The notes beneath the pieces were generated by a model that was given only the letters and a program-made list of their open reading frames with translations, was not told the DNA's origin and searched no databases. A DNA stretch of 55,510 nt from Oscillospiraceae bacterium (GTDB taxonomy: Bacteria > Bacillota > Clostridia > Oscillospirales > Acutalibacteraceae): assembly GCA_031269595.1 (NCBI GenBank), contig JAISYX010000035.1, positions 1 to 55,510 of the forward strand. Direction: 5' to 3'. Every line of letters starts with the position of its first letter. Positions within the stretch are counted from its first letter, which is position 1. Shown in pieces: positions 54,074 to 55,510 of this stretch. A program made the position numbers and the translations under genes.

Positions 54074-54598
54074 AGTAAAAGGAATTAAGTAAGAGAGAAT
54101 AGGAAAATCTCTCATTCGAGATTCTTTTAGAGGGGAGGAGATTCCAGTGAACAGTGAATCAAGCGAGATACCGGTTTTTCACTGTGGCTGTGGGTGTATT
54201 AAGCAAAGCTGAGTGTTGATTTAGCCGCTAGTTCCTCTTTAAGGGCAAATTTAAACAATGCCCATTATTTAAAGAGTGATACAGGGTTACGAATATAAAC
54301 GTTATGAACTCTAACTGCTTAAAATGCCTGCGAGCCAATCCGAAAGGGTACACAGCATTTATATAAAATTTAATAGGTTAAGCTTAGTTATTTAACATGT
54401 GTACCTTGCTTTAGCTTGCCGGCAGCGGGTAGTTTGTCCGCTGTGAATCATGCGAGCATCTTAAATAGATATTATGTATACAAATAAGGTGATTCCCATG
54501 AAAATATTTAATAGTGCTTGATTTATTGATAAGTTATGAGTGAAATAATAAACAATAGCTAGCCTGCCGCAAATGAATGTTTTGCGGCAGGTTTTTTT
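54074..54598 (+). ncRNA. Candidate large structured non-coding RNA, about 525 nt
   Basis: It is bounded by a strong promoter and a strong intrinsic terminator and has no coding frame of note. Visible helices: GGAAT/ATTCC (54081/54141) enclosing GAGAGA/TCTCTC; CAGTGAA, present twice, against one TTCACTG (54177); CTCTTTAA/TTAAAGAG (about 54235/54269) enclosing GGGCA/TGCCC; AAATGC/GCATTT (about 54333/54355); GGTACACA (54347) against TGTGTACC (about 54398), which together with the previous helix makes a pseudoknot; GTTAA/TTAAC; CAGCGG/CCGCTG. It lacks consensus pieces of RNase P, tmRNA, SRP or T-box RNA that I can recognise. It could belong to a known large class (for example OLE or ROOL) or be new. 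Confidence 0.72.
54563..54598 (+). terminator. Intrinsic terminator of the ncRNA
   Basis: The perfect 11-bp stem CCTGCCGCAAA/TTTGCGGCAGG has a 7-nt loop and is followed by seven T. Confidence 0.93.
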
Positions 54599-54630
54599 GT
54601 GCAATCTTTGTGCAATTACACCTTAAAAGC

Positions 54631-54659
54631 TTGACAAAATTTACAAATTGTCGTATTAT
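54631..54659 (+). promoter_or_regulatory. Promoter of the zinc-ribbon protein gene
   Basis: TTGACA (54631-54636), 17-bp spacer, TATTAT (54654-54659). The palindromic repeat lies between it and the gene and would form the 5' leader. Confidence 0.75.
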
Positions 54660-54682
54660 TAAGCTATAGATATGCATTAATT

Positions 54683-54763
54683 CCGTAGGGGCAGACCTAT
54701 GTGTCTGCCCAAAGACGGGCATTTTGCGGCAATCTGGGCAGACACATAGGTCTGCCCCTACGG
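54683..54763. repeat. Palindromic repeat, family A copy 4
   Basis: CCGTAGGGGCAGACC...GGTCTGCCCCTACGG lies in the leader of the 54812 gene. It gives a false upstream open frame (54701) whose translation matches the false frame at 52518. Confidence 0.9.
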
Positions 54764-54811
54764 AGCGAGCGAGTAAATAGAGGGCACCAATTAAAAAGGG
54801 AGAGAAAAGCT

Positions 54812-55306
54812 ATGTCAATTACATGCAACGACTGCGGCCACGTTAACCCGAATTCCAGAATAACCTGCACACAGTGCGGCAAGCAATTGCCGTATACTCC
54901 AGTGCCTAAGAGCGAAATAACACTAATATCACGAAGTGATGCAGCACGTATTATGGGAATTTCAAAATTGGACATCGTCGTCTCTGCGATAAGCCTTGTA
55001 TTAGCAGCATTAAATATTTTTGCTGCCATTTGGGTAAGGCTTGATATTCTTTCTCATATTTTTGTGTTCTGGTTATTAATGTTGGGTTCTGTGGGAGCTT
55101 TGGCATTGGCATTGAATAGTTTTGTCCCAAACCGTACCCTTTCTGCGTTTCAAGCTAGAGAAAGCCTTCATAGTAAACATGGCCGTGATGCAGAACCCTC
55201 GAATTTGATGATTGGTTACACTAAATTTTCAAATTGGCTTACTTTGATAATAAATATTGTGGCACTTGCAATACTTGGCGCAATCTTTAGCTCAAGTCTA
55301 TTTTAA
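54812..55306 (+). CDS. Zinc-ribbon membrane protein
   Basis: The 164-residue protein has an N-terminal CxxC-CxxC zinc ribbon (ITCNDCGHVNPNSRITCTQCGKQ, residues 3-24), a linker, and three hydrophobic segments (about 50-75, 80-105 and 140-164). The function is unknown; the zinc ribbon could bind protein or nucleic acid at the membrane. Start 54812 has GGGAG upstream; the longer frame is repeat-derived. A second copy of the same N-terminus starts at 55372, so the gene is tandemly duplicated. It follows the ncRNA by about 210 bp. Confidence 0.82.
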   Translation: MSITCNDCGHVNPNSRITCTQCGKQLPYTPVPKSEITLISRSDAARIMGISKLDIVVSAISLVLAALNIFAAIWVRLDILSHIFVFWLLMLGSVGALALALNSFVPNRTLSAFQARESLHSKHGRDAEPSNLMIGYTKFSNWLTLIINIVALAILGAIFSSSLF

Positions 55307-55371
55307 TAAACAGTAAAAGTGAAGCGGCACAGCAAGCCATCGTTAATCTTAAATAAAGGGAGAGAAAATCT

Positions 55372-55510
55372 ATGTCAATTACATGTAACGACTGCGGCCA
55401 CGTTAACCCGAATTCGAGAATAACCTGCACACAGTGCGGCAAGCAATTGCCGTATACTCCAAGCGAAAAAAAGAAACCTGTGGATGAAAATGATGCAGCA
55501 TATATTATGG
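55372..55510 (+). CDS. Second zinc-ribbon protein, partial at window end
   Basis: The frame starts with the same zinc ribbon as the previous gene (nearly identical over about 30 residues), then diverges (SEKKKPVDENDAAYIM), and is cut by the end of the window. The same GGGAGAGAAAA ribosome-binding region is present, 65 bp after the first copy's stop. It is a recent tandem duplicate. Confidence 0.8.
   Translation, partial: MSITCNDCGHVNPNSRITCTQCGKQLPYTPSEKKKPVDENDAAYIM

Noticed and set aside
54074-54598. Assignment of the ncRNA to RNase P, tmRNA, SRP RNA or T-box
   Set aside because: The conserved pieces I know for these classes (for example GAGGAAAGTCC of RNase P, the tRNA-like end of tmRNA, the T-box GGTACCGCG type core) are not found.
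54701-54811. Longer N-terminus for the zinc-ribbon protein
   Set aside because: The added 37 codons are the palindromic repeat; a proper ribosome binding site stands before 54812.

Overview
The window reads as a chromosomal segment of an anaerobic, endospore-forming Clostridia (Firmicutes), possibly gut-associated. The evidence is strong AGGAGG-type ribosome binding sites, near-perfect sigma-A promoters (TTGACA-17-TATAAT), a SpoIIM sporulation protein, a GTP-dependent PEP carboxykinase, cell-wall-binding-repeat-2 and sortase-type surface proteins, and the Firmicutes gene order yicC-remA-gmk-(GT)-rpoZ-priA-def-fmt. Species-level placement is not possible from sequence reading alone.

Layout. 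1-6.8 kb: a YibE/F membrane protein, a HAD phosphatase, GTP-PEPCK, a WYL regulator divergent from a cysteine hydrolase, and SpoIIM. 7.0-24.3 kb: three giant secreted multimodular proteins plus a frameshifted C-terminal fragment. They are built from GH18 chitinase-type, GH5 cellulase-type, NodB deacetylase and CE1-like esterase modules joined by InlB-type beta repeats, and they look like a locus for chitin and beta-glucan attack. 24.3-29.5 kb: MntP, a PadR-controlled membrane protein, RadA, a ZIP metal transporter and an orphan YefM-type antitoxin. 29.6-36.2 kb: an LRR cell-wall protein with a poly-G tract in its leader, a sortase-anchored vWA protein, a ribbon-helix-helix/zeta toxin pair and two unknown genes. 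36.3-45.1 kb, minus strand: a 1220-residue P-type-ATPase-like protein that has lost its catalytic motifs, RlmB, a DUF5050 protein, a lipoprotein, Fmt and Def. 45.7-51.7 kb, minus strand: PriA, RpoZ, a glycosyltransferase, Gmk, RemA and YicC. 52.6-55.5 kb: an alanine/glycine:cation symporter, a roughly 525-nt structured non-coding RNA with its own promoter and terminator, and tandem zinc-ribbon membrane proteins (the last one is cut by the window end).

Intergenic DNA is unusually rich in dispersed repeats. These are (i) 7-bp-period arrays with varying unit sequence, often followed by a conserved hairpin core around TTTGCTGCGCAAA and often overlapping or touching stop codons; (ii) about 78-bp palindromes whose arms are themselves hairpins; (iii) 170-bp CATTGCGAG elements; (iv) 215-bp elements with GGAGGGG ends.

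Most notable: the unassigned ncRNA (54074-54598), the stop-codon-associated heptad elements, the poly-G switch-like frameshift in the LRR surface protein, the pseudo-P-type ATPase, and the glycan-degrading megaenzyme cluster that includes one catalytically degenerate GH18.
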